From Hermatobates lingyangjiaoensis (Eukaryota > Arthropoda > Insecta > Hemiptera > Hermatobatidae), in contig JAPFBL010000117.1 in NCBI GenBank assembly GCA_026182355.1, forward strand, positions 248,001 to 312,000: a stretch of 64,000 nt of DNA, given 5' to 3'. Position numbers and translations under genes: made by a program. The first letter of the stretch is position 1. Each line of letters opens with the position of its first letter. A model generated the notes under the pieces. It worked only from the letters and a program-made list of their open reading frames with translations. It had not been told where the DNA came from and did not search any database. Positions 31,217-45,075 of the stretch are shown in pieces.

Positions 31217-31554
31217 AAAAAATGTTCCTTTTTCTCCGTATTCCTATATATGTTTATATTTCGTTATAGTTCTCTGTGTTATATTTTCAATATGTGTCCT
31301 ACACTTAGTCCTAGAGCAAATTTGAAGGCATAGCCTAACCTTTAGGGGAAAAAAATAATGAAATGTACCTGCCTTCTAATATGAATCAGATGTAACCCAT
31401 ACCCTACCCACGTCCATCTTCTTCCAAGTCAGTTGTACCACCGACACTCACCCTTAGGTTCGTATTCTCTTCCTTATTTTATTTTAATTTTATTTTGTAC
31501 TATATTTACTGTATACTATAGATAACTCTCTGGTATCATTATATTTTTTACTTA

Positions 31555-31593
31555 ATACCTGAGCAAGAACACTACGTGTTCGAAACGCGTTGT
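31555..31593 (+). ncRNA. Hammerhead-like motif with damaged core, right arm, copy 2
   Basis: Same CTGAGCA core change as in copy 1 (31559-31565). Confidence 0.4.
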
Positions 31594-31854
31594 TTATACC
31601 ATTAAATTTTTATATGTGGAGACCATTTCATTAACTTTTTACCCTACCGTTGTATTTTCTACTCCTTTATACTTTGAAATGGTATTTGAAATACGAAGTG
31701 TAATAGATTTTTGATTCCATCAAAGACGGGTACGTTTGCTAGTTTAAACTAAATTTAATATACAGGAGCTGTCTATTATATCGTTGGTTAGAAAACATTA
31801 TTTATTTGTTATTTTTTTATATTGTATATACTTTTATTTTATTTTTTCTTGTAG

Positions 31855-31914
31855 AAATATATATTAGACAACTTTTATCCAAATATGAAGCAAAGTGTTT
31901 TTTCCATCCTTCAG
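31855..31914 (+). pseudogene. CENPK: Second copy of CENP-K-like exon 3 (coding)
   Basis: 60-base exon, acceptor TTCTTGTAG and donor GTGAGT intact, coding unchanged (LDNFYPNMKQSVFSILQ). It lies downstream of the first complete 3' end, so it would be used only if copy 1's terminal exon is skipped. Phase 0 on both sides. Confidence 0.6.
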
Positions 31915-32176
31915 GTGAGTGTAATTGATTTTAATTCTTTTTTTATGACATAACTATACTTAGTATATATCTATAGGTTTATTTATTTAACTGATTTCAA
32001 AAATGATGAGTATAGTGGGGACTGAAAATCATTATTTCAGTAGTACAAGTGCCCATTCATGACAAAATAAAGTTAAAAAAAAATAATATAAATATATAAA
32101 ACAGGTATATAATGTTTAGATGAATTCATTAACTATATAAAGTAAAAAGGCAATAAATAATTGTTAGCAAAAGTCA

Positions 32177-32528
32177 ATGAGGGAACGTGGAAAATATGAA
32201 ATATATGTACATCTGCAACGTGCTTGGTCTCCCTTTCTCTTTTCTCCTGAAGACGGATTACCCGAAAATTTTGAGTTTGTAAGTGTGTTTCTTTACTTTG
32301 TAACACATAGACAGAAACATTACAGAGACTCACTTTTCAATATTTCGACTCCGGTCCCTCCGTCAATTCACTTGTTCTCCTGAAGACGGCCGCCATTGCG
32401 GTCGAAATATTGAAAAGTGAGTCTTTGTTATGTTTCTGTCTATGTGTCATAGTTTATTTTAAGTGTAATCTGTCCTGCCGGACCGTTTTTCGTGTATCAT
32501 GGTATATATATATATATATATATATATA
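32177..32528 (+). mobile_element. PLE 3'-end cluster, copy 2
   Basis: Duplicate of 23204-23565 with a TA run about ten bases shorter. Hammerhead-like cores at 32247-32253 and 32380-32386. Confidence 0.6.
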
Positions 32529-32664
32529 CGTTCAGAACGGGATTAAGTGCTTAGTAAATATGGATAAATGGATACAAAAGTAAAACTTATCGGAATTATT
32601 TATACTCGAAATGTTTTATGCATTTGGCCAGATTGTGAAAATGTTAGAACCTTTTTGGATACCC

Positions 32665-34640
32665 TCAATCTGTTAGTTCCGCCATTCAATTGAAAAATAA
32701 AAATCTGGAGTGGCCTACACTCACCTTTACTATAAGTAAACTTAATATGAAACTTGTTGGGTGTATCATATATAACTTCTCATTCAAGCATAAAGTAAAT
32801 ATCTAAATGGGAGATGTTTATTAGTCGTTCATTCCTGAGATAGTACAGATAGTGATTGAAGGACATATCAATATATAAGCTTATTTTTGTACATCACACA
32901 CCTGATGCAAATAATTTTATTAGTATAACTATAGCAGTAATAACATTTTTGAAAAGTCAAAATGAAAATTTCTTTATACGAAATAATCTCCTACAAGGGA
33001 ACATGGATTTTGTTCAAATAACTAGTGGATTTCTTACATCGTTTACTTGACCTCCTTCTACATTGAATATTTAAGTGAAATTTTCAAATTTAAAACAGGA
33101 AAATACTCTTGTTTTCTCTGAAAAACATCATAAACATCGAAGAAAAATGTCGTTTTAAGATGATTTATAATTTATTATCAGGATGAACGATATTTACATT
33201 TATTAATCTTCAAACGAATAATTCAATTTTGAATTATCTTTTATATTTTTGGTCGTTTATAGAATTGTTGTACTGGGAATTTTATGGCTTCTTAGTATTT
33301 AATAAAATCATTTTCCTTCCACTTTGTAAAAAATCATATATACCAATTTTCTCTGAGTGAGTGTTATCTTTTTTCTTGCGTCTTGTACTCTGTCATAAGC
33401 TTCTTATGAATGTATATTGGGAAAAAATATATTAGTAATTAACCAGTTTACATACTTAACTCAAATTTGAAGCCAGCTATTCAATATAATTTAAATCTTT
33501 TATAGTTGGGAGCTTCTAATTTTTGAAAATGATAAGTATGAACTATTAGACGAGAATAGCGAAAAAACTGTATATCTCTCAACAAACATAAGTCCTCTTT
33601 CTTGAGGAAAGAGTCCATTCGTCACATTTCAATATCATGGAAAGGTACTACAATTCACAGTGATAATGTAATTGTAACTGATATTAAGTTTTGCTCAAGA
33701 GTGCATTATATAGATTTATTAAAGCATTTTATGAGGCAAATCCATCATGCCATGGAAGACATAGGTAATTTACTTATGTTTATTGGCGGTGATTTTTTAC
33801 ATGTAAAAATTTTATCTCAGTTGATTCGTTAAAAAAATGTCCTCCTGCTAAAATTAGACAAGTTTAACAGGTGATTCCTTAGTCCAGGATAAACAAACAG
33901 TTTTTATAGCTTATTGCTCTTTGCTTTAGTTGAAATTTCATGCATTTTTTTATGAATTGCTAATTATTTGTTCCATTTTTGGTCAAATATTCATGATTTT
34001 TTAATGAGCCGTTTAGCGTTAAAAAAGCATTTTCTGAAAACAGAAATCGAACTCTAACGCCCCTTTGGTGGATGCAATTTTGAAAAAAAATATCTCAACT
34101 CAGCCTCCACATGATGTTCTATTTTTAGGCATAGTTTCATTTTGATCCGTCAAATGGTATGGCTTGCATCACTCTCACAAGGTTTGAAATTGAATTATAA
34201 GTACAAATTTTTATATTTTATTGAAAAATATAAAATATTGAATATTTTTTTCGTTCATTGCATTTGTAACCCCAAAGATCATGCAAAAATTTCAAAGCTC
34301 TTTAGCTAAAATTTCAAATTAGCAGTTTAGGAGACAAACATTTTTCTAAAAAACTGTTTTTGGCAAAAAAAAGTGACTTCCACGTCATGTATAATTCTCT
34401 TCCCAAACAATAGATCATTTGCAATATGGGGCCCATAAATATCAACTTGATCATCAAAGATTCTGGACCGTAGCGTGGTAACAAGCAATGCTAACGCACT
34501 CACCCACACACACAGACATCATCGAAAAAACTTCATAAAACGACTTTTGGGACCTCAAAACATATAATTCCATCGAAATCTCCAGATCGAATTTTTTCAC
34601 CATCACTATACTTTACTTATAGTAAATTAAAAAAAAATAA
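32665..34640 (+). repeat. Rep-A dispersed repeat, copy 2
   Basis: Duplicate of 23700-25670; one T shorter in the run near 33952. Confidence 0.6.
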
Positions 34641-34756
34641 ACCCCCTTTTTTGGATATACTTTTACATAGTAATGGAAGCAAATTGAAGTATAATATTTA
34701 TAGGAGATCTATAAATATATCGTCTTACGTTAATTTCTTCTCACAAACCTACTTTT

Positions 34757-35252
34757 TTACTTTACTAGGATTTTTTTCAGAGTGGTCTCATTTCCTGGCT
34801 TCTCCTTTAGTACTTCTCGCTCGCACACGAAGTGCGAGCACTGAAGAAGAATATGTTCTAGGTTTTTCTCTTCTAACAAGCAGACTCCATACAGGGCAAT
34901 GTCAGTTAAGTTGAACCGGTTTAAATATTTGTTCATCACAATATGGCCTGTTCGTGAACAATATGTTGTTCGCTGCAAATGTTGAGACTGACCTTGAAAA
35001 CGATTTGAATAAGTAAGGATCGCTTGGAGAGCCTTGAATCTCGTAGCAAGTGCGTCCGATATCACAGTTCCACGAACTTTTAAGACAGTTTGTTGCAGCT
35101 CTCTTATACTGCTGTAAGGAATAACAAGCTTTGGGGCTTGTAAGGGGCTACACACTGGTGTTCCTGCTCTACCTAGTGGCCAAACACCCCGAAGCGCAGG
35201 CCAGACTGACAGTTAGTTATCTTTTGCTTTCCCGATAAGGATATATGCAATT
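34757..35252 (-). pseudogene. Non-LTR retrotransposon RNase H tail, copy 2
   Basis: Identical to 25795-26290, with the 132-codon frame at 35155-34757. Confidence 0.7.
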
Positions 35253-35326
35253 CTTTAGTCTTCATTTAGAGTATTTTCTATTAATTTGATTTTATGAGTT
35301 TCCCTGTAGCTATTATTTGTACTGTG

Positions 35327-35397
35327 CATGTAACCCAACGAATAAGTCTATGGGTTTAAAACGCGTTGTTTATATAAAACTTAGGTCCAGACATTTT
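35327..35397 (+). mobile_element. Degraded PLE 3' end, copy 2
   Basis: Duplicate of 26365-26435. Confidence 0.35.
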
Positions 35398-35765
35398 TTT
35401 TGAGGGGTAAACATTTTGTGTTTTAATGGGTGTAGAGACGTAATGGGCATGTAAGCGAAGGCGGGTTATATCTGGTAGTAGATATCTCGAAAAAAAAGTC
35501 ATAAACGGTGGTATCAGGATAACACCAATATTTTTACTTAATGCTATTATAGCATATTTGATTGCTATATCTAACCGGCCCTCTTGAATTAGATTGTTTT
35601 ATGCAAGATGGATTGTCAGCCCTTCTAAGAAAAAAAGAATAATTTTTGGCGCTTCCACGATTTTAATATTTATACGGCACTGTTTAAATGTAATACATCT
35701 GTGGTTTTATTCATTGAGACCTTAGCTTATCCCGCTTATTAATATGCTTCTTTTCTTGTTTCTAG

Positions 35766-35918
35766 ACTCTTGAAACATCAAAGGAGGACTACTGCACGCT
35801 GGATGATAAGGAGCACGTACATGCCATTCATTTGCTTCTCCGTATCGGTGTCATCCAGACTCACCCCACTGAACCCTTAAAGTATTCGTTCGTACCCAGT
35901 ATGAACTTTGGGATATGA
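35766..35918 (+). pseudogene. CENPK: Second copy of the CENP-K-like terminal exon
   Basis: Identical coding sequence and acceptor (TTGTTTCTAG) to 26804-26956, stop TGA 35916-35918. Either an alternative terminal exon giving the same protein or an orphan. Because it is unbroken it may still be used. Confidence 0.6.
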
Positions 35919-36339
35919 CATCATTTATTTATTTACAATTAACGAATTTATTGTTCACTATTGATTAAAATTTAAAGGTTTTAAGTTAAACAAGTTATTA
36001 CTTTGGATTTTTTTCTTCATTACAAACTTTATTTTCATTTATAATTCCTTTTAAAGGTGTTTTGAAAAATCTTGAGATAAATTTTACTTAATTATGAACT
36101 ATTATTACCACAGAATCTGAATATGTGATAATCGTTTTGTTCAGTTTAGATCTGCATTGCCTGACCTTTTCAGTAGAAAATGTTATGTTGTTTTGCCTCA
36201 AATACACCTATTCCTCTTTTGTTTATATATGCTCCTCGATAAAGAAGCTTTAATAGAATTCATTGAACTATAACTGCTAACTCTAGTGGAAAAATGAAGA
36301 TTGCTTCCAAACCTAAAATAATTGAAAATCCTATTCGAG

Positions 36340-36720
36340 ATATCACAACATATTATCATTACAGAGTTTCAGAAGAAGCACTTATTTGTCTCCTGGGTAG
36401 ATCTGCTCCTGAGTTAACCTCACTTGTTAATTATTCTTAATAATTATATATATAGTTTTTTTATACAGTTTTGTTTACTTATATATGTTTATTTAGAGTT
36501 TATTTTAATGTATATAGTTTTTATTATTTTCAAATGTTTTTCTTTATTTATTTTTGTTAGTATTAATCTTATTTATCCTTGTCCCCCCCCCCTCTCTCAG
36601 TCAGCTACATTGATTAAGTGTCTCTTCAATGAGGTGTCACTTCAGTTGTCGCTTGTCTTTGGAGTGACTGACGACGAGGCAGTCAAAATATAGTAAGCTT
36701 TTGTGATCTTTTTTATGCGT
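36340..36720 (+). mobile_element. PLE endonuclease C-terminus and 3' end (family at 56 kb)
   Basis: Translates RVSEEALICLLGRSAPELTS (36366 on), matching the C-terminus of the GIY-YIG ORF at 54154-54570 (ASEEAYICLLDARSSPGLNL) and 56306-56365. It is followed by AT-rich 3' sequence, a C(9) run (36584), then TGACTGACGACGAGGCAGTC, a decayed hammerhead-like core (GAAA reads CAAA), as at 56603. The ORF 36424-36693 is incidental. Confidence 0.55.
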
Positions 36721-36724
36721 ATTC

Positions 36725-38030
36725 TTTTTGTGAATTTAGTTTATTTAGTTCTTATAATTGTTTTATTAAATGGATTATTTACGTCACATATTTACGTCTT
36801 TCATTCTTATGAAACATGTCACTGTGTCGATAATTCTCTGATGGAAGGAAATTCGAGTGCCTGCTGCCACTATAGCTGAGTTCGACGGAAATCAAACTAT
36901 GTCTGTGAGTTTTGTTTTATTTGTCTGTGTTTCTATCTCCATGTTACTGTTTTTTTAGTCCAGTTTTAGTCCAATTTTGATGTTGCAAAGAATCAAGATA
37001 AACTGAACCTATGAATTAATTTCGATGAGGAAAAATTAAAAGAATTAATTATTTTTTTTCCGATCTTGGTATTGAAATAATAAGTGACCATATTATGTTA
37101 AACTCAAGTTATTCACAAGCAGTAGAGGCACTAATCGCATCATACATAACAAAAAAGAACAAATTTTTTCCCGTCATTTGCTGTTTAGGAGAAGGTGAGG
37201 TCATAGACCGATTTATAAAATAATTGAAGCTATGAAGTATAGAATGTGTATTTCATTCTGTTTGTTCAACCGAATACAAAGACCAGTTATAAATGATGTA
37301 TTTATTACTGGGCTGAGCTCGACTCGTATCAGGTAAAGGCTGTTCGAAAACAAAACCTTGCAATTTGACGAGGCAGGGTAGGACACTAGAGCTGTCGCAA
37401 TCTTATGCACAACGCTACTGTAATATTCAGTATGTGAATTAAACATCACAAGAAAACGAGGTTGAACAAATTTTACTTTCTTCTTTTAGAAGAGCAGGTA
37501 ATAATTTGCACCAAAAAAAAAGTATAATTGTTGTCCAGTGTTCTGTCATCCCAGAGCAAACTGTCCTGTTTTTAAATGCAAAAAACGGAGCCATTTTTCG
37601 AGGGCTTCATAAAAAAGTAGTTACTCCGAGCAAAATGCATTTATGCTTGCTTGCATTAAATTTAGTAGGGGTGCACAATAAATATATACTGCACAAGGCT
37701 ATGGTCAAGGCCAGCACTGATAGTTTAAAAGCAGCTTGTCTGGTGGATACAGCTCTCCAACCTGTTAGAACACTGAATTTACAGTAAAAAAATTATAGGA
37801 AAAAATAGTTCTTATGAGAAGATAAGCTAAATACTTAGTTACCAATATTACAAGAATAGAAATTTGCATTATCTTACATTTTATGATTGCAATATGTTCT
37901 TTAACGTTAAAGGGCTGATTATAGAAAAACGAAACAATGTCCAAAAAAATCAACTAATAATTAGAAATCTAATAAGAATGTTCTATACTTTGAATAACCT
38001 CAAAGGGCAATAAAACAGTAAAAATCTGAA
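36725..38030. other. Unrecognised region, possible old transposon
   Basis: Moderately complex sequence. 37506-37787 (+) is open for 93 codons (with NAKNGAIFRGLHKKVV and MHLCLLALNLVGV) but matches no family I recognise and has no splice or start context of note. 36830-36950 contains GACGGAAATC and GTGAG phrases reminiscent of a decayed PLE end. No function assigned. Confidence 0.3.
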
Positions 38031-39210
38031 AACCCAACTTGGAATGTGGAATATCTCCTGTTGATGTTGTGTTGGAATTACATGTTTAAAGGTCCTCAAA
38101 GTCCTTCTATGACTTTGTTTGATGTCTGTGCGTGGGTGGGTGAGTATGTATCCAAACGTTTTGTGTAGACGATACGGAACAGTATATTTGATGGATCAAA
38201 TTGATATTTTACATAAAAATGGCGTCATTATCATGCATAATTCCTCCCAAACAATCGGGATCATCTACACTATGAGACCCATTTTTGTATAAATTATCAA
38301 ATTGATCCATCGAAGATTCTGTACCGTAGTGTGGTAACAAACTTTGGATACATACCACCCACGCACCTACCCATTCACACACAGACATCATCAAAAAACA
38401 TCATAAAAAGTCTTCTGGGACCTCAAAACATTTTTTCGTTTATTGGTTTTGTAACCTCAAAGATAATACCAAATTCTCATATCACTATAATTAGTTGTTT
38501 AGGAAAAATAAAATGTAGTAAAAAAACAGGTTTTACGTAAAAAAAAAGGTGACTTTACCATGATGCATATGTACTCCTAAACAATAGGGCTCATCTACAG
38601 TGAGGGACCCATATTTGTATAAAATATCAAATTGATTCATCAAAGATTCTGGACCGCAGCGTGGTCACAAACTTTGAATGGATACTCACCCATTCACCCA
38701 CACACTCACAAACATCATTGAAAAAACTTCATAAATGACTTCTAGGATTTCAAAACATATAATTACATCAAAATCACGGTCACCTTACTTACGGTAGAGG
38801 AAAAAATCAGGATTGGCCTACACTTAACAATACTACAAGGAAACTTAATATCAAAGTTCTTGACAACTAGTGTCATCGAATCACCAAAGAAATAGCTTAA
38901 ATTAGTATCCGTTTTGTAATATAAAATTAAGGAGTCCATTCCTTTTAATTCAATATTAACCAAAGATAGTAAGATTCATAAACACAAGAAAGTCTACGTC
39001 TAATATTAAGTTCAAGTGTGCAACATACATTGACTATAGCATTTTGTTAGACAAATCCATGATACCATAGAAAGCATCAGAAACTATAATTGATTGATTG
39101 GCGTTGACTTTTCACATGTATAAGAATTTTATTCTTACATCTCATATTGTCATGAAAAAATTTCAAATTTCTTCATAAAAAACAATATTATTTCAGTCGA
39201 TTAACTTAAA
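38031..39210 (+). repeat. Rep-A dispersed repeat, rearranged multiple fragments
   Basis: At least two partial units of the right half in series (38280-38450 and 38600-38800), each with GATCCATC.AAGATTCTG, ACCG.AG.GTGG, CACACA and GACATCAT. They are preceded by a reverse-oriented fragment (38090-38215, TTTGATGTCTGTGCGTGGG). 38810-39210 resembles the left and middle parts. Confidence 0.55.
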
Positions 39211-42200
39211 AAATATCTGAGTCAATGTAAAAAAAAAAATGAAAACAAATCCTACGTATTTAACTCAAGATATACTTTAAATCCTATTGTTTACAAACAA
39301 TAGAGGTTTTGTTGGGTGTATTATTCTTCCTATTTTAAATTTCATATTACACAATTTATTATCAGCCCATAAATTTCTTTCAATTGAGGATAAAACATAT
39401 GTTTTTATAACCAGTAGTTATTGAAGATATGAAATTTTATTTCAAAATCTTATTATAACGAATATTATATAATACTAAAAGAAGAGCTTAAAATGAATGT
39501 TATAATCATGTATACATGTATAAGCCTCTTAAATTATCAATTAATTTATATTAAATTATTAAGTATGTCTACAGTCATATGCAACTGCAAAATGACATTG
39601 TGTAACTAAATCCCCTCTTAGGAGAAATTGATTAATTAGATTAAAGTAAATTCAATTTTAAAAATAGAAGGTCGTTGATAATAACATGGCAGAGAAATGT
39701 TTGTTGGCTAAGATGCTCGTGCCTTAACTTATGTTACAAGAGAAATGGTGTGCTGAAACAAAAAATAGTGACACGTGTATTTTCAGTTCAGTACAGTATT
39801 ACACAGTACTGCATATTACTATTAGCTCATTATTTTTGAACCATATTCAGTTAAAGTGTTACTGGAGGAGTAATATTCAAATGATTTATCATGATAAAAT
39901 TATTTTAATAGGATTTTAGTGGTTGGCCTTTGCAAGTGTCGAAATAGTTTGAAAAATCTTGTGTGAACAGAAAAAATATTAAAAGTTTTATTATTACAAA
40001 TCTTTATTTTGAAGCAAGTATTTTTCATTATTTAGCTCATAGTTTGGGTAATAACAAATTGAAATGTTGAACCTTTCAATGAGGTCTACTGCTTGTACAT
40101 TAACTCTATCTGACGGTATCTACTGGTTGTGTTATCCTCCAACATTACGAGTTGCCTATTGATTGAGCGATAATACTCATCTTCTCATATTTATAAGTTT
40201 TATTTCTTTTTATTATCCGCAAACAATTGTTGAAACAATCTGTTGTTATTTCTTTTACCTTTAAGTTTAGTTCACTGAAATACATAAATATTTACTAAAA
40301 TATAGTATAAAGATAGATCTGTTGTTTGGTTGATCTGTTGTTAATATCTTAAGTCAATAAAAAGTATTGATGCTTATTTTACATTTTTAAAATTAAAATA
40401 ATATTTTTCATTATAATTAAACTTATTTATTGGGAAAAAAGAATGTAAAAACATTAATAAAAGCCTTAAACTGTACGAAGTTGTTAAAGGAGAATGTCAT
40501 AAAGAAAGAAATTACTAAAACAATTTTCAGTTGAAATTTGTTGTAAAGGCTAATTTATTTTCTCTTTCTTTTTTTTTTTTGACATTTAAAGGTTTGGTGA
40601 TTGAATTTTTTTTTCACTCTATAATAATAATATTTGTTCTTTTTCTTATTGTCGTTATTTATTTTTTTTATAACAAATTAAAAACATATTTATAAATTGT
40701 TATAAATAGTTAATGAAGAACTTCATCTTGTAATTAATTAGTCATACTAATAAAAGGATCGTTAAATAAATTAATAAAAATACAGAGAATACTGGAAAGA
40801 GCAAATATTCCTTAAGATAAAATTTCGAACATAAGTTCGTCACCAGGAGAAGAAAAACCATAAGGGTAGATATGGTAAGACTGACAGGTGATGAGGCAGA
40901 ATGTAGGCTCCAACTTAACACAGGACAAATATGAGAAAAATCACTTTCCGATAGTCGATATTTTCAATGGTTGTGAACACTAGAAGTTGAATGTAGAAAG
41001 TGTGGTTTAAAATAAATTTAATGATATTTATTGTCTATGTCTACCATACTATCTTTAATTTAAAAAAAAAAATTATGTAAATTCACATTTGCATTAATTT
41101 ATTAAATATTCATAAGATAGTATTAAGATCATCCAGATTAATTTATCAAGATATTGGATCTATCTCAAATTCAAATTGCATATTTGAATACAAAGTTATT
41201 TTAATACAGAGGATAATTCTAATTTTAAATTTACTAATTATTTCTGATAAATTGATACAGCGATACTGTACTATATTATAATAAAGAGAATTGTATTAAT
41301 AATTATTTGGATTTTAAAATAATTTATAATTGAAGAAAAATTACAATTAATCATAGAACGAATTTAAATAAAATTTCAAATGATATTAATGAGATATGTA
41401 ATAGCACAAAAGCTCTAACTTTAGCTTATACTTTAACAGTAAATTACGGTTAATGCAGAAATATAACGACTTAAAAATATGATTTCTTATCCACCAAATT
41501 TGGTTGGCATATAGGATAAACTTTATCCTATTATTAAATATAAATAATAGGATAAAATAAATCATTTCTTTAATATAAGAACAATAGAACTGGATTACTA
41601 GCATGAAATCTTATGCTAGGCTTTCACTAACTTTCCTACTGTGGGAAATAATTTTTGAGTGATAGCAATCAAACAAAAAGACTTTAAATTTTGTCAGTCA
41701 TGCTAAAATAATTTAAACTTTTGAATTTTAACTGACAAGAAATAACTGAACCAGAAAGATTTTTAGTCAACATTTTAAGAACAGGTTGCTGAAAAATAAG
41801 AAAAAAAAATTAAATTTTAGTTAATCGGGACAATAATAATAGCATAAAATATTGATATTATTATTAGTTATAGATTCAGCGAACTAAATTTCTAGTATGA
41901 AACCTAATAACACAAACTCTTTTAAAAGAAATCATTATTTCTTCTGTGTTGTTATAATTCTTAAAATAATTTCAATTCTGCATGATTTATATAGCTATAA
42001 AGTATACTATCTGATATATGTATGGATAGCTGTATATTAATCTAATATATAAAATTCGTGATTAAAGAATTCTAATAATCAGAAAAAATAAAGTATATAA
42101 ATAATAAAAATGACAATTTTCTATGCCTGGGAGGAACTAACTTAAGGCAACCATGGTAATTGTTTTTCATATCAATATTTAAATATTGATTATTACAATG

Positions 42201-43131
42201 TAAAGATGAATCGTATTACATTTGTACATGTTGTTGAAAATAAAGCTATTGAAGGAACATGAGTAAAACCTTGTTTTTTTTGCATTTTCTATAGCATCAC
42301 ATTGAAAAGTCAAATCATTGAAAATAAATATTGAAATTCAATCATTGAAAATAAAAAAAAAATCATTGTGTGAATAAATAAAAAATAACTACCAAATTAT
42401 AATAATATCTGTCAACATATCATAAAGATGCAAGCTGAATCATTCTATTAAAGTCAATATCATTGTCCATACATCTTACTTCCATCAAAACGGAAAACAA
42501 ACAAAACAATAAAATGGTTCCTGCTGATTTTCATTCTAGAGGAACAAGTGAGATTCATTTGTTATTTGTGATACTGCTTTAGGGATTACATTAATTCAAA
42601 TTGGAAGTAATGAAAATGAAGTAAATATTGAGAACTATTTCAATTCGGTAAATAGTAAAATCAAATTCACTCACGAAATAGAAATAAACCATAACCAAAT
42701 TTTATGGATCTAACTATTTGGAAAACCAGAAATAATTACATATCATAATATAACAATGAAAAAACAGTGGAAAAGTATCAAACGAAACAGTATTAACTAA
42801 AATGTTCAAAATATTGTAAAAATGAGAAAATAACTCAAGACAAAAGTGGGAAGTAGGTTATATCAGCCCATAAAAATGACCTTAGATCAGTTCCTTTCGA
42901 AGATAGGTAACAGGTGAAACTGGTAGGAAGGAAAACTCATACAGCATTACAAGAGGTATGACTAAATATTAATTCTTGTTCATAAGTTTGTCACAAGTTA
43001 AATACAAACTTGAATTTAACTTTGGATTCTGATAAAAACCATTGTTTTTGTCAAAAGATATAGGTCTCTTTTCAGAACCTTTTGCAAATTTTTACAACGA
43101 TTCCTTCTTCAAATTTATATTATCAAAACCT

Positions 43132-43172
<41 letters not shown>

Positions 43173-45075
43173 GAAATAGGTTTACATAGAAATTCACAGA
43201 AAGGACGTATTGAGTGAACTGACACAACTTAGTAAATATTCAAGTAAGTTGTTCCAGTGTCTTTTATGTTATATCAGAATGATTCCTATTTATTTTTGAA
43301 AAAAATAATTATCTTTGCTGACAGGTAGCAGAATAAGAATTTACTAAACGAATTATTCCCTCTTCTAGAAGTTGTATATATTATGAACTAAAATACATTT
43401 AAGTATAAACGTAGAGCAGAATTTATTATGAATTAATACCTGCTAAACCTAAAAATTAACATTTCGTAAACTGTTTAACACTTGTAACAAGCCTTTTTTA
43501 TTTTCTCAAAATATAAGAAAATAAATGTGCATTTATAATCTGTAAAATAAATTTCAACTATATACATCAAATATTGATTCATATAGAACATTAATATTTT
43601 AATTTACAGATTTAATTATTGATTTTGTTAACTTCTCATATATAATTGAAACTATAATAAAGAAGAAACAACATATTGATAATAATATCAGACCTTCAGT
43701 CTACAATATTCTAGCAAGCAGGAAGCGTTTGCTAAATTTATATGCATAATCAGCTTACATTGTGATACACTTCAAGAGTGATATTTATAAAAATTACATT
43801 ATATGCTGGGTCTTAGGACGTTTTTGTTCAAACCTTGTTAATATAATGTATTAATATATTTATATTTATCTTCAATAAATATAATTTATTTTTTATCTTG
43901 TATAATATCGCGTTATTTATAGGTTTTCAGTTTTTTGTAATTTTAAAGTATTGTTATAAAAAAGCTTTTTGCTTAGTATACATTTTGATCCTATCTAATA
44001 TCATGCTTTATTATATATGATAATAAACTTGATTTTTTTTTGTGGTCTCAAAAAATCACACTACAGCATAGAATCACACTATAGTAGTTTCTAATAACAG
44101 CTATAGTAAAACCTCCTTCTTCCTCACACTTCAAACAATTGTAATTAAATAACAATTGTTAAGTTTTAATTATTATTTAGATATTCTTTCAACTTTTATT
44201 ACCTTTTTTTTTCATTTTAATTAGTACACTAAAAAAAAAAATTATTTTGTTTAAACGATTGAAACAGAATTTTTGTTTATCAATTTTACACTAAAAATTT
44301 GCTGCGTCTTTCAGTAAATATGATTGTTGGTAACGAAAGGAAATATCGACTTTATTATTTGACTCATGCTGAACCGTCTGTTATTATTATTTCAATTTTT
44401 TTTTATTTTTGTAAATAACTTGACTTGCAGACACAACATATTATTTTAAAACATGTTTTATTTTCTTAATAATTAAAGGATGAAGCAAAAGTTCTGGTTT
44501 ATTTAAAAGTATCATCGTATGGTTAATTAAATAATCTTGAAATAATTTATTTTAACAAAAATGAATTGAAACCAATATGAAAACCAATCTGTAAAGGCAT
44601 ATGTTTATTTTTTTCTACTTTAAATATCACTAATATGTTATCTTCTATTCTCATTATAAATACCCAGATTATGAAACAGCTTTAAAACTTTCTTCTTTCA
44701 GACTGCACTGAAGTTTTTTTTTTAATTTATAAAGTAGTCAGTGTCCTGCAATATATTAATAGCAGAAAAAATTGGTTTTAATTGAGTATGCTTCTAGTTT
44801 ATACAAACAAATATACTGGGGGATATTTTTATATTTTACTAGCCTCTAAATACCTGTATCATACTGATATTGATAAATGAAAAAGAGTGATGAAAATTAT
44901 TTCTATAAAATAAACTATTTAAATTTAAAACATATCTCAGAAGGCTTATGTCGTTATTACATAAGTGTATATAAAGCAATATTTATATGATTATATTTTA
45001 TATTTGTTATACCTTATGATTTTATATTCATAAATATATGTAAGTTTATATATTTATAAACTTACCTAAGGCAAT
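39211..45075. other. Long AT-rich stretch, no gene seen
   Basis: Nearly 6 kb with no convincing ORF, splice-bounded exon or known element. It has a TA run at 43134-43168 and short hairpins such as TAGCATGAAATCTTATGCTA at 41599. 40830-40960 is slightly richer in G and C but unrecognised. Confidence 0.5.

Larger units (their letters stand above)
28048..31645. mobile_element. Composite inverted Penelope-like element, copy 2
   Basis: Duplicate of 19075-22672 with the same arms, centre and antisense fragment. One T is missing near 30556, which shortens the RT N-terminal frame relative to copy 1. Confidence 0.8.
27090..36051. repeat. Tandem segmental duplication, copy 2 (8962 bp)
   Basis: Second copy of 18117-27089, entered directly after ATAATTCCTTT. 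It continues to 36051, where unique sequence (TAAAGGTGTTTTG) resumes. Internal features repeat in the same order at +8973, falling to +8962 after the shorter TA run. The hAT remnant and first SINE are outside the unit and single-copy. Confidence 0.95.

Noticed and set aside
36830..36950. Another hammerhead-like core (CTGATGG...GGAAATC)
   Set aside because: Core bases are wrong in two places and no stem II can be drawn.
37506..37787. 93-codon ORF as a gene
   Set aside because: No recognised domain, no promoter or splice context; kept only as an unrecognised region.
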